NCBI GenBank assembly: GCA_937915975.1
Contig: CALGGL010000138.1
Span: forward strand, 1-18,652
Direction of reading: 5' to 3'
DNA length: 18,652 nt
DNA from: an uncultured Lachnospiraceae bacterium
GTDB taxonomy: Bacteria; Bacillota; Clostridia; Lachnospirales; Lachnospiraceae
Below, piece after piece: positions 1 to 7,221 of this stretch. A program made the position numbers and the translations under genes. Under the pieces are notes generated by a model. The model had not been told where the DNA came from. It was given only the letters and a program-made list of their open reading frames with translations, and made no database searches. Position 1 is the first letter of the stretch; each line of letters begins with the position of its first letter.

Positions 1-1
1 C

Positions 2-574
2 GGCCTCACCAAGGAGATGGGCATCGAGAAAATCCCGATTATACATCTTGACCATATGAGTGATGAGGAGCGCAGGGCATACGCACTCGCACATAATAAG
101 ACGGCAGAGCTGTCATCCTGGGATCCGGATATTCTGGGGAAAGAAATTCAGGGCATTATCCATATTGATATGACGAAGTTCGGTTTTGAGAAGGGCGACA
201 CTGAACTGGGTGGAGATCTGGACGATGGCAAATATACCATGAAAACGATGATACCGCAGTACGAAATCACCGGCGAGTGCCCGACCATTGCGGAGATGTT
301 GGACGCAGGAAAAGCCAGGGAGCTGATCGAGGAGATTGAGGCGTCCGGGGTGACGGATGAGGAAAAAGAGTTCCTGAAGTATGCGGCATTCCGACATAAC
401 GTTTTCAATTACCGGAATATTGCGGAGTATTACGCCCATGCGGATGAGGAGATGCAGGCTCTGATGGAAAAGAGCGCACTCGTGATCATCGACGTGAATG
501 ATGCTATTGCGAATGGGTATGCTACCCTGAATGCGGATATTCTGGATATGATGGAGGGCAGCGAGGAGGTATGA
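2..574 (+). CDS. ParB/Srx-like domain protein, 5'-truncated
   Basis: The frame is open from base 2, so the gene starts before the window; the first internal ATG is at 17. The first ~40 residues look like the end of a ParB/sulfiredoxin-type N-terminal domain, with a characteristic RAYALAHNKTAELSSWD stretch. The C-terminal ~100 residues (from TIAEMLDAGKARELIEEIE to the end) form a helical domain that recurs, clearly homologous, in the separate gene at 2007-2414. Proteins of this build occur in phages, where ParB-like domains can be nucleases or guides for DNA-modifying enzymes; the catalytic part is outside the window, so its activity cannot be judged. The stop overlaps the start of the kinase gene (ATGA), implying coupled translation. 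Its codons are much richer in G and C than those of genes after 1129. Confidence 0.75.
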   Translation, partial: GLTKEMGIEKIPIIHLDHMSDEERRAYALAHNKTAELSSWDPDILGKEIQGIIHIDMTKFGFEKGDTELGGDLDDGKYTMKTMIPQYEITGECPTIAEMLDAGKARELIEEIEASGVTDEEKEFLKYAAFRHNVFNYRNIAEYYAHADEEMQALMEKSALVIIDVNDAIANGYATLNADILDMMEGSEEV

Positions 575-2004
575 TCTATTTGTTTATAGGCCCTTCATGC
601 TCAGGGAAATCAACGATTGTCGTAAATACATTCATTAAGGGGCATAATGCGAAAGAAATCAAAGATATTCTGACGATATGTGAAACAGAAAGCGCATTCC
701 TGATTGGGAAATGGTTCGACCAGAGAAGGGTGAAAGGCCTGGACAGGATTTCAAGACAACAGATCCCGTTGATCGTAGAGCAGGTGAAACGATTACTACC
801 GAAAGGAAAAGACATCGTTTTGGAGGGCGACAAGATAGTTTCCGAGAAGATATTCTCAGAACTGTTGGGGACCGGAGAAACGTGCAGACTTTTTTGGATA
901 AGATGTTCGGAACGTGCGACAATTGAGAGGAACAGAAGAAACGGTTCGACGCAAAAGGAAAGTAGTATAAAAGCTGTGGCAACGAAAGCGAAGAACATGT
1001 TCTGGAAATTCGCAGATCGGATGAGGGGGGGGTATATCGACACGGAGGATTTTACCGAGTGGAATACCTTCAATCTCAAAAATGCGAAGGTCGTATATCC
1101 TTACGAGCATGAGAATGGGGGCGTGAAAATGAGAAATGATTTCGCAGTTTTTATATGTACTCATGGAAGACCAAATAAACAATTAACATTAGAAGCATTA
1201 AAGAAATGTGGATATACAGGTAAAGTCTATCTTGTGTTAGATGATACAGATGAAACAATACAGCAGTATATAGACAATTTTGGTGCCGATATGTTATTAG
1301 TGTTTGATAAAAATCATTATATAAATACCGTTTATACCTCTATGGCAAAACCTTATTATAAATGTATTTTATATGCTAAGTGTGCCGTAGAAGATATTGC
1401 AAAAGCTATGAAATTAAATGCTTTTGTTATAGCGGATGATGATTTAACAGGATTTTCAATAAGATATCCTGTAGAAAATTCATTAAAGCGAATAAGTAAG
1501 TTTTCTATGGATGACGCACTTTCTATTAGTGTGGATTTTTTATTAGATGCAGATGCTACTATAATGGGAATAGGTCACGGTGGAACATATTTCAATGGCG
1601 TTAAAGTGTTTGAACCGAATAGTGTTTCAAAACTTATAAACACAGGTGTACCATATAATTTTATATTTAGAAATACTAAGCATAATGTTGATTGGATGTC
1701 AGCATATGGTGAGGACGATGTTACGAATAACTATAATAGTTCTATTGGTAATAAAGTTATGTTAATGCCATATATGCAATTAACAATTGTTCCGAGCGGT
1801 AGTTGTGCAGAGGGCGGTATGTACGATGTTTATGCTAATGTAGATGCGTTTAAACTTATGTTTTTTATTTTTATGCATTTTCCTACGTCTGTTGAGGTTG
1901 TATTAAAACGGGATAGAAAAACAGGAGTTGTATTTTGGTCTACAAAAAGATACCGAGAAAATACATGTCCTAAAATAGTTTCTGAATCATATAGAAAGGA
2001 GTAA
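571..2004 (+). CDS. P-loop kinase joined in frame to GT-A-like glycosyltransferase
   Basis: One open frame of 477 residues with two modules. Residues 1-186 start with a Walker A motif GPSCSGKST (7-15) and resemble small nucleotide or DNA-base kinases (5-hydroxymethyluracil DNA kinases are one known phage type). Residues 187-477 begin at an internal ATG (1129) and match the protein at 2401-3267: ICTHGRP near the start, LDDTDE, an acidic DDD triplet (289-291) typical of GT-A metal binding, and EDDV further on. A GT-A glycosyltransferase is therefore the best guess for this half; donor and acceptor are unknown. Base composition and codon use change right at the boundary, so this could be a real fusion, two genes with a start at 1129, or a recombination or assembly joint. 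The last codons (YRKE) also encode the ribosome site of the next gene. Confidence 0.7.
   Translation: MIYLFIGPSCSGKSTIVVNTFIKGHNAKEIKDILTICETESAFLIGKWFDQRRVKGLDRISRQQIPLIVEQVKRLLPKGKDIVLEGDKIVSEKIFSELLGTGETCRLFWIRCSERATIERNRRNGSTQKESSIKAVATKAKNMFWKFADRMRGGYIDTEDFTEWNTFNLKNAKVVYPYEHENGGVKMRNDFAVFICTHGRPNKQLTLEALKKCGYTGKVYLVLDDTDETIQQYIDNFGADMLLVFDKNHYINTVYTSMAKPYYKCILYAKCAVEDIAKAMKLNAFVIADDDLTGFSIRYPVENSLKRISKFSMDDALSISVDFLLDADATIMGIGHGGTYFNGVKVFEPNSVSKLINTGVPYNFIFRNTKHNVDWMSAYGEDDVTNNYNSSIGNKVMLMPYMQLTIVPSGSCAEGGMYDVYANVDAFKLMFFIFMHFPTSVEVVLKRDRKTGVVFWSTKRYRENTCPKIVSESYRKE
1117..1140 (+). other. Composition boundary / possible internal start
   Basis: Upstream of here the coding sequence is close to half G+C with codons such as CTG, ATC and GAG; immediately downstream it drops to about one third with TTA, ATA and AAA preferred. 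The in-frame ATG at 1129 is preceded by a G5 run that could act as a weak ribosome site, and it lines up with the start of the paralogous glycosyltransferase gene at 2401. The two halves may be separate genes or a joint between two related genomes. Confidence 0.55.
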
Positions 2005-2006
2005 CT

Positions 2007-2414
2007 ATGGCAAAACAATTATTTTTCGCACCAGTTAAAAAACTAATGGATGGTGATAATAAATATAGTAGAACTATAAAAATTCCTCAATATGAACCGT
2101 CTAATGTTAAGCCTGCTTTATACGAACTTTGTGATACAAGCAAATATAAAGATTTACTGAGAAATATAAATACAGCAGATATTCCAGACGATATAAAAGA
2201 ATTTTTGCGGTTTGGAGCAACTCGTCATATTGTATTTAACTACTCTAAGATTGCTGATTATTATGCTCATGCACCAAAAGAAATACAGAGGTTAATGGAA
2301 GAATCAGCACTTGTCATAATTGATATGAATGATGCTATAGCTAATGGTTATGTTAAACTGTCAAAACGTATGAAAGAATTAATAGAGGAGCAAAAGATAA
2401 ATGACAAAAAATAA
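2007..2414 (+). CDS. Stand-alone ParB-associated helical domain protein
   Basis: 135 residues. From about residue 28 (IPQYEP) to 125 it parallels the C-terminal part of the ParB-like protein at 2-574: both carry a version of RH-VFNY-KIA-YYAHA, then LME-SALVIID-NDAIANGY. It lacks the ParB nuclease-like part; its N-terminus is only ~27 unrelated residues. Function is unknown; being placed again directly before a glycosyltransferase suggests it works with that enzyme, perhaps as a DNA-binding or adaptor domain (inference). Start ATG at 2007 follows AGAAAGGAG, which lies inside the end of the previous gene. It overlaps the next gene by 14 bases. Confidence 0.7.
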   Translation: MAKQLFFAPVKKLMDGDNKYSRTIKIPQYEPSNVKPALYELCDTSKYKDLLRNINTADIPDDIKEFLRFGATRHIVFNYSKIADYYAHAPKEIQRLMEESALVIIDMNDAIANGYVKLSKRMKELIEEQKINDKK

Positions 2415-3267
2415 GCCATATAAGTTTGCGTGTCTTATCTTATGTCATGGAAGACCATATAATACACCAACTTATGATACATTAAGAAAGTTTGGTTATA
2501 CTGGAGAAATTTATATTATATGTGATGATGAGGATAAAACTTTAGATGATTATAAGCAAATATATGGTGAGGAATGGGTGAAGGTATTTAGCAAATCAGA
2601 TTATGTTGATTTAATAGATACTATGGACATAACTAAAGATAAGAAATGTGCTGTATACGCCAGAAATGCTTGTTTTGATATTGCTGAGAGTATAGGTTTA
2701 GATTATTTCTGTGAATTAGACGATGATTATACTACTATACCATATAGGTGGATAGAAGGTGTTACATTGTTTCGTAGCAGAGGAGCAAATCTTGATGAGG
2801 TATTCAAAGCACATATCGAGTTTTTACAGACAAATGATAATATCTATTCAGTAGCATTTGCACAACCAGGAGACTTCATAGGGGGTGATACCAGTGCATT
2901 AAATACACAGAAATATATAAGAAAAGCTATGAATAGTTGGATATGTGATGTGCATAGACGATTTATATTTCATGGCACAATGAATGATGATGTTAATACT
3001 TATTGTTGGTATGGTCAACGGGGTAAATTGTTTTTCACATTTAATTTTATAATGATAGACCAGCCCGAAACACAAACAGTAAAGGGTGGAATGACAGATA
3101 TGTATTTAGGTAATGGAACATATATGAAGTCATTTTATACCGTAATGAAGTGTCCATCATTTGTAAAGATAAAAATCATGGGAGACCATTTTCACAGAAT
3201 ACATCATGGAATAGTTTATAATAATGGTATGCCAAAAATAATTAGTGATAAGTATAGAAAGGAGTAA
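2401..3267 (+). CDS. GT-A-like glycosyltransferase, second copy
   Basis: 288 residues, paralogous to the C-terminal module of the 571-2004 ORF (291 residues). Shared landmarks in order: CHGRP (15-19), F/CGYTG (about 31-35), an acidic DDED cluster (42-45), ELDDDY with the DDD triplet at 107-109, and NDDV at 195-198, the same position as EDDV in the first copy. The layout fits a GT-A fold with a DXD-like metal site, as in phage glycosyltransferases that decorate modified DNA bases (TET-associated glycosyltransferases are one such group), but I cannot fix the substrate. Start ATG at 2401 has GAGGAG about 11 bases upstream. The gene ends with the same YRKE codons that supply the ribosome site for the next gene. 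Confidence 0.65.
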   Translation: MTKNKPYKFACLILCHGRPYNTPTYDTLRKFGYTGEIYIICDDEDKTLDDYKQIYGEEWVKVFSKSDYVDLIDTMDITKDKKCAVYARNACFDIAESIGLDYFCELDDDYTTIPYRWIEGVTLFRSRGANLDEVFKAHIEFLQTNDNIYSVAFAQPGDFIGGDTSALNTQKYIRKAMNSWICDVHRRFIFHGTMNDDVNTYCWYGQRGKLFFTFNFIMIDQPETQTVKGGMTDMYLGNGTYMKSFYTVMKCPSFVKIKIMGDHFHRIHHGIVYNNGMPKIISDKYRKE

Positions 3268-3271
3268 CTTT

Positions 3272-3529
3272 ATGGGTCAATTGCAACCGGGAGAAACTTA
3301 TGTAACAAGAGTGCCTACACAAGTTCATACAAGAAAACTTGATAGGTCAGTAGCACACACTATGATGCAACAAAGAGGAAAGAAAAGAGTAAATAAGCAC
3401 GACAGATATTCATACAAAAATCCGTATGGAGCAACAATAACAGTCGATAGCGGAAGTTATTTTTCAGAACATTGGAGAGAGTTTAGTAACTATGTACCAA
3501 CTATAGATTTAAGGAGGAATAAAAAATGA
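3272..3529 (+). CDS. Small basic hypothetical protein
   Basis: 85 residues from ATG 3272, chosen because AGAAAGGAG sits 8 bases upstream; the open frame extends nine codons further 5' but without a ribosome site. The protein is rich in Arg, Lys, His and Tyr with no recognisable domain, signal or membrane segment. It overlaps the next gene by 4 bases (ATGA). Family not recognised. Confidence 0.7.
   Translation: MGQLQPGETYVTRVPTQVHTRKLDRSVAHTMMQQRGKKRVNKHDRYSYKNPYGATITVDSGSYFSEHWREFSNYVPTIDLRRNKK
3511..3525 (+). promoter_or_regulatory. Strong RBS, repeated before dnaN
   Basis: AAGGAGG followed by an AT-rich spacer of 8 bases leads to ATG 3526. The same 20 bases, including the first codons, recur at 3845-3864 before the clamp gene, suggesting both genes are strongly translated or that the leader was duplicated. 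Confidence 0.7.
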
Positions 3530-3846
3530 AAGCGATGTTATCACAGCCAATGAATGGAAAGTCAGAGCAAGAAATCATTGATACCAGAAATCGGGCGATT
3601 AAGGTACTTGAAGAAGCGGGATATGAAGTAGTAAATACCTTATTTACGGATGAATGGTATTCTTCAGAAGCCATGAAAGACAGAGGTGTTGTTCAGATTC
3701 CACTTTGTTTTCTTGCTAAGTCACTTGAAAATATGAGTCTTTGTCATACGGTGTATTTCTGCAAAGGTTGGGAGCAGACAAGAGGATGTAAAATTGAACA
3801 TGATGCCGCTGTAGCTTATGGATTGAATATTATCTATGAAGCGTAA
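3526..3846 (+). CDS. DUF4406 family protein (deoxyribosyltransferase-like)
   Basis: 106 residues. The opening MLSQPMNGKSEQEI, the central VVNTLFTDEWYS and the late VYFCKGWEQTRGCKIEHDAA are features of DUF4406, a phage and bacterial family with a nucleoside 2-deoxyribosyltransferase-like fold. Some relatives may act in nucleotide salvage, but activity for this family is not established. Length is typical and complete. It lies between a small hypothetical gene and the clamp, in the same operon, with a consensus AAGGAGG site. Confidence 0.8.
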   Translation: MKAMLSQPMNGKSEQEIIDTRNRAIKVLEEAGYEVVNTLFTDEWYSSEAMKDRGVVQIPLCFLAKSLENMSLCHTVYFCKGWEQTRGCKIEHDAAVAYGLNIIYEA

Positions 3847-3859
3847 GGAGGAATAAAAA

Positions 3860-4954
3860 ATGAAGTTGACAATGAATGCGGAAAAGTTAAAAGACATGGT
3901 ATCAAGGTCAGTAAAAGGTGTAGGTAATAATAAACTTATTCCTATTACAACTCTTATGGCAATTGAAGTAAAAGATAATAAACTTACGTTGATTACCACA
4001 GATGCAACGAACTATCTTTATATCATTGAAGATAAAGTTATAGCAGATGATTTTTATGTAGTAGTGGATGCAAATACTTTTTCTAAGCTTATTTCTAAAA
4101 TGACATGTGAAAATATTACATTGGAAGTGAGAACAGATGTGTATATGCTTCAAGTGAAAGGAAATGGTAATTACAAGATTGAACTTCCTCTTGATGAAGA
4201 TGGTCAACCAATCAAATATCCTGACCCTTATTCTAATCTGACAGAAGTACAAGACGCAGGAACAATAAACAGGTCAACAATTCAAGTGATTCTTGAAACA
4301 ATTAAACCTTCCCTTGCAACAACATTAGAGAATCCTTGCTATACAGGGTATTACATGGGTGATTGTGTGGTTGCCACAGATTCTTATAAGATTGCAAGTA
4401 TGAATGTTAAGCTATTAGAAGAAGCCAAACTCATCAGTCCCGAACTTCTTGATTTATTAGCTGTAATGAATACTGAAAAAATCAAAGTAGATATTATAGA
4501 TAATGATGTTGTGTATAGTACACCTGATTGCATTATTTGTGGTAAGTTTATGGAAGGTATTGAAGAGTTTGCGATTGATGCTATTGTAGAATTATTAAAT
4601 TCAGAGTTTGATAGTTTTTGTTCTGTGCCGAAAAATACATTATTACAGTTGCTTGATAGATTAGCATTGTTTGTTGGACCGTATGATAAAAATGCTGTGT
4701 TCTTAACATTTACGCCGAACGGTTTACAAGTATCTTCTAAAGCGGCAAATGGTGTAGAAATAATTGATTATGTAGCAAGTGATAATTTCACTGATTTTAC
4801 ATGTGCAATTGATATTCAGATGTTTGTACAGGAGATTAAAGCGATTCAGAGTGATGTTATAGAAATCTATTACGGTGATGAAAATGCAATCAAAATGAAA
4901 GATGGTAACATTACTATTATAGTAGCATTATTAGAGGACGATGATATGGAGTAA
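3860..4954 (+). CDS. dnaN: DNA polymerase III beta subunit (sliding clamp)
   Basis: 364 residues, the usual length for a three-domain bacterial beta clamp. The N-terminus (LTMNAEKLKDMVSRSVKGVGNN) and the recurring pattern IPITTLMAIEVKDNKLTLITTDATN match domain 1 of DnaN; TGYYMGDCVVATDSYKIA is typical of domain 2. It would encircle DNA and tether the polymerase. The matching clamp loader subunits are encoded at 13063-16127, so the element appears to carry its own clamp system. The gene ends the first operon and is followed 20 bases later by a strong terminator hairpin. The sequence is well diverged from chromosomal clamps, as expected of a phage copy. Confidence 0.85.
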   Translation: MKLTMNAEKLKDMVSRSVKGVGNNKLIPITTLMAIEVKDNKLTLITTDATNYLYIIEDKVIADDFYVVVDANTFSKLISKMTCENITLEVRTDVYMLQVKGNGNYKIELPLDEDGQPIKYPDPYSNLTEVQDAGTINRSTIQVILETIKPSLATTLENPCYTGYYMGDCVVATDSYKIASMNVKLLEEAKLISPELLDLLAVMNTEKIKVDIIDNDVVYSTPDCIICGKFMEGIEEFAIDAIVELLNSEFDSFCSVPKNTLLQLLDRLALFVGPYDKNAVFLTFTPNGLQVSSKAANGVEIIDYVASDNFTDFTCAIDIQMFVQEIKAIQSDVIEIYYGDENAIKMKDGNITIIVALLEDDDME

Positions 4955-4974
4955 TTTATAGGTATAAATTTTTT

Positions 4975-5016
4975 AACGATAAACAGTTGAAATATACTGT
5001 TTATCGTTACTTTTTT
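4975..5016 (+). terminator. Rho-independent terminator
   Basis: A perfect 13-bp stem (4975-4987 with 4996-5008) and an 8-base loop are followed by a six-T run at 5011-5016. It closes the operon that ends with the clamp gene and sits directly before a new promoter. Confidence 0.9.
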
Positions 5017-5017
5017 C

Positions 5018-5046
5018 TTGACAATTGATTTAATATGTAGTATAAT
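5018..5046 (+). promoter_or_regulatory. Consensus sigma-A promoter P1
   Basis: TTGACA at 5018-5023, a 17-base spacer and TATAAT at 5041-5046, immediately after the terminator. The bases before the -10 (TGTAG) are identical to those at the promoters at 10346 and 12175. It would drive the long operon from 5081 to 10337. Confidence 0.9.
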
Positions 5047-5080
5047 ATTAGTATCAAAATAAGAAAGAAAGGTGAACAAA

Positions 5081-5272
5081 ATGAAAACTATAAACACGAT
5101 TATCACAGTATCAGCAATTATAGGAATTATGATTATAGTTGGTGCGATAGGACAGTGCGATTATTTATTACAAATAGGAGAAGAGTTGTCTTTATCCGCA
5201 TTTGCAAAAACAACTTTAGTTGGATGTGTATTTGCACTGCCAGCATTTATTAGAGAGGTTATTCATGAGTAG
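5081..5272 (+). CDS. Small membrane protein
   Basis: 63 residues from ATG 5081 (GTG at 5072 is possible but lies on top of the AAAGG site). Residues about 4-22 form a strongly hydrophobic helix, then a short polar loop with GQCDYLLQIGEE, then a second hydrophobic stretch about 38-55. It looks like a two-helix inner-membrane protein with short ends. No family recognised. First gene of the operon behind P1; the stop overlaps the next start (ATGAGTAG). Confidence 0.65.
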   Translation: MKTINTIITVSAIIGIMIIVGAIGQCDYLLQIGEELSLSAFAKTTLVGCVFALPAFIREVIHE

Positions 5273-6059
5273 AAAGTCATTAAAAAATGTAATGAGATTA
5301 ATAGACACTGCCAAAGAAACATTACCTGTTGAGCAGAGTTTTATAAATGATTTAAAAAGGAGTATTGAATTAGAAGCAGACAAATATCAGAGACTTCCGA
5401 GTAAAACATATAAACCGAGTGGAATGAATTGTATCAGAGCATCTTATTATCAGATAATGGGAATACAACCTGATGAAGGAACTTCAAATTATACGATGGT
5501 AGGTATCTGTAATAGTGGAACTGATATTCATGTTAGAGTTCAAACAGCTATAGAGCAGATGAAATCAAACGATATGGACTGTGAATACATAGATGTTGGT
5601 AAGTTTGTTAAAACAAGAGGATTAACAGATAAACTCGATATCGTTTCACAAAATGGTATGGAAACAAAATTATATCATAAAACATTGAATATGTCTTTTA
5701 TGTGTGATGGTATAATTAAATATAAAGACCATTATTATATTCTTGAAATTAAAACCGAAAGCAGTTATAAATTCATGAATAGAAAAGATGTTGACCCATC
5801 ACATTATAATCAAGGCACAGCTTATTCATTAGCATTTGGAATAAATGAAGTTATATTTGTCTATGTGAACAGAGATATTTTTGACATGAAGGCATTTATG
5901 TTTAATGTATCTGATGAAATGAAAGAGAATTTAGTTGGATATATTGAAGAATGTGATGGTTATGTAAAGAGAATGATAGCACCGCCAAAACCCGATAATG
6001 TAACTAAAAAAGCATGTAGTTATTGCAGTTATAAAGCACAGTGTAGAAAGGATAGATAA
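5265..6059 (+). CDS. Cas4/RecB-like PD-(D/E)XK exonuclease with Fe-S cysteines
   Basis: 264 residues from ATG 5265, chosen for the GAGAGG site upstream; the open frame reaches back to 5220. Nuclease motifs appear in order: H89, D148 (MCDGII), E161-I-K163 (ILEIKTE), and Q183-GTAY. Four cysteines, C56 early and C251, C254, C260 at the end, match the arrangement that holds an iron-sulfur cluster in Cas4 and AddB-type nucleases. No CRISPR array or other cas gene is nearby, so a role in phage recombination or DNA-end processing is likelier than spacer acquisition. It acts on DNA in the cytoplasm. Confidence 0.8.
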   Translation: MSRKSLKNVMRLIDTAKETLPVEQSFINDLKRSIELEADKYQRLPSKTYKPSGMNCIRASYYQIMGIQPDEGTSNYTMVGICNSGTDIHVRVQTAIEQMKSNDMDCEYIDVGKFVKTRGLTDKLDIVSQNGMETKLYHKTLNMSFMCDGIIKYKDHYYILEIKTESSYKFMNRKDVDPSHYNQGTAYSLAFGINEVIFVYVNRDIFDMKAFMFNVSDEMKENLVGYIEECDGYVKRMIAPPKPDNVTKKACSYCSYKAQCRKDR

Positions 6060-6060
6060 G

Positions 6061-6381
6061 ATGGGAAGGATTAAAGAATTAAAAATAGGAAAATTATTAA
6101 GAGTTACTAAAGGAATTCCTGAGACAGATAAATGTAAGTGGTTATGCACAGGAGATATTGTAAGAATAATCGGTATTTATCCTTATATTATTATGGTAGA
6201 AAGAGTGAAGCCGTTTCAGAATATTTTTTCTCCAGGTGCTACGAGTAAACATATGAGACAGTGTTATCCAAAAACTTCTTTGCATTTAAATTTAGAAGAA
6301 ATAGATGATTTAGGAAAGGTGGAAGAAAAAGAAATATATGACAGTGAATTATGGGAAAAAATTCGAAAATATAATACGTGA
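6061..6381 (+). CDS. Hypothetical protein
   Basis: 106 residues, ATG one base after the preceding stop. The first ~65 residues are rich in beta-forming stretches (KLLRVTKGI, DIVRIIGIYPYIIMVERVKPF), and the C-terminus is acidic and helical (LNLEEIDDLGKVEEKEI). No motif, signal or membrane segment seen. It overlaps the RecU-like gene by 44 bases, in another frame. Not recognised. Confidence 0.65.
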   Translation: MGRIKELKIGKLLRVTKGIPETDKCKWLCTGDIVRIIGIYPYIIMVERVKPFQNIFSPGATSKHMRQCYPKTSLHLNLEEIDDLGKVEEKEIYDSELWEKIRKYNT

Positions 6382-6814
6382 AGCATTTGAAAAAGTGCCT
6401 AACGTGTCTGTAGATAGGTTACATGACCAAACTACTAAATTCAAGGGTACGAGTGCCAATATTTGTGACTTCATCGTTTATAAAGAGCCTTATGAATATT
6501 ATATAGAATGTAAATCTGTTCATGGAAATACACTACCGTTCAGTAATATTACAGATACACAGTGGAATGGATTACTTGAAAAATCAAAGATAGAAGGTGT
6601 ATTTGCAGGAGTTATCTGTTGGTGGATTGACCATGACATTACAAAGTTTATACCTATACAATGCTTAGAGTGGAATAAGCAGAATGGTTATAAGAGTTTG
6701 CGGTATGACCATGACGGAACTGCGTTTACAGTTTTGAAAGGAAAAAAGAAAAGAGTTTTCTTTGATTATGACATGGAGGAATTTTTAAATGAGTTGTCGA
6801 AAGACAGAATATAA
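6338..6814 (+). CDS. recU: RecU-like Holliday junction resolvase
   Basis: 158 residues. NYGKKFENIIREAF at the start, RLHDQTTKFKGTSANICDFI, YYIECKS and GNTLPFSNI follow the pattern of the Gram-positive RecU family. The PD-(D/E)XK site is D44, E57 and K59. RecU resolves four-way DNA junctions during recombination and cooperates with RecA; a RecA-like gene lies in the same operon. It is slightly shorter than chromosomal RecU (about 200 residues), as is usual for phage forms. ATG 6338 is used although its ribosome site is weak; GTG 6344 is an alternative. Confidence 0.8.
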   Translation: MTVNYGKKFENIIREAFEKVPNVSVDRLHDQTTKFKGTSANICDFIVYKEPYEYYIECKSVHGNTLPFSNITDTQWNGLLEKSKIEGVFAGVICWWIDHDITKFIPIQCLEWNKQNGYKSLRYDHDGTAFTVLKGKKKRVFFDYDMEEFLNELSKDRI

Positions 6815-7055
6815 AGACTTAGATAAATGGCGTAAGGCAAGGAAACGTCAAAAAAGACGATATAGAGAAAGAACAAATTCTAATTTATATAATAGACGTA
6901 TATGGACTATAAAAGAAATGAACTTAATTTTAGAGCATAGTATGACTGATAGAGAATTGTCCGAATTATTAAAACGGTCTGTTGGAGCAATTCAAGTACA
7001 GCGTAGCAGAATTAAAAATGAGAGGATAAAAGAAAATGCAGTATCTGTGCCCTAA
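6789..7055 (+). CDS. SANT/Myb-like helix-turn-helix protein
   Basis: 88 residues, start supported by GGAGG 10 bases upstream. The first half is very basic (KWRKARKRQKRRYRERT). The second half, starting RRIWTIKEMNLIL, then MTDRELSELLKRSVGAIQVQRSR, fits the small SANT/Myb-like HTH found in phage proteins, where a tryptophan starts helix 1 and AIQ-R starts the recognition helix. It probably binds nucleic acid; target unknown. It overlaps its neighbours on both sides by 20-26 bases. Confidence 0.6.
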   Translation: MSCRKTEYKDLDKWRKARKRQKRRYRERTNSNLYNRRIWTIKEMNLILEHSMTDRELSELLKRSVGAIQVQRSRIKNERIKENAVSVP

Positions 7056-7221
7056 ATGTGGAGGTTTTATGCAGATTATTTCTACGGCATCTATACCCGC
7101 AATCACTACATATACTTGTTTTAATTGCGGATACAAATCAAAGCCGGATAAACCTACAACCATGTATATGACGTTACCAAAAGAATTATGGTCAGATGAG
7201 GAAGATGAAGATGAAATTTAA
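7036..7221 (+). CDS. Zinc-ribbon small protein
   Basis: 61 residues. Two CXXC pairs, YLCPKCG near residue 5 and YTCFNCG near residue 28, make a classic four-cysteine zinc ribbon; the tail is acidic (WSDEEDEDEI). A structural or DNA/RNA-binding role is plausible but not shown. Start ATG 7036 follows AGAGG. Confidence 0.7.
   Translation: MQYLCPKCGGFMQIISTASIPAITTYTCFNCGYKSKPDKPTTMYMTLPKELWSDEEDEDEI

Noticed and set aside
1025..1032. Run of eight G as a possible frameshift error
   Set aside because: The frame is open and protein-like on both sides of the run, so no shift is needed.
576..1182. Several minus-strand open frames over the kinase gene
   Set aside because: They are antisense shadows with no ribosome site or plausible protein composition.
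5265..6059. Cas4 as evidence of a CRISPR system
   Set aside because: No repeat-spacer array or other cas gene is in the window; Cas4-like nucleases are common in phages alone.
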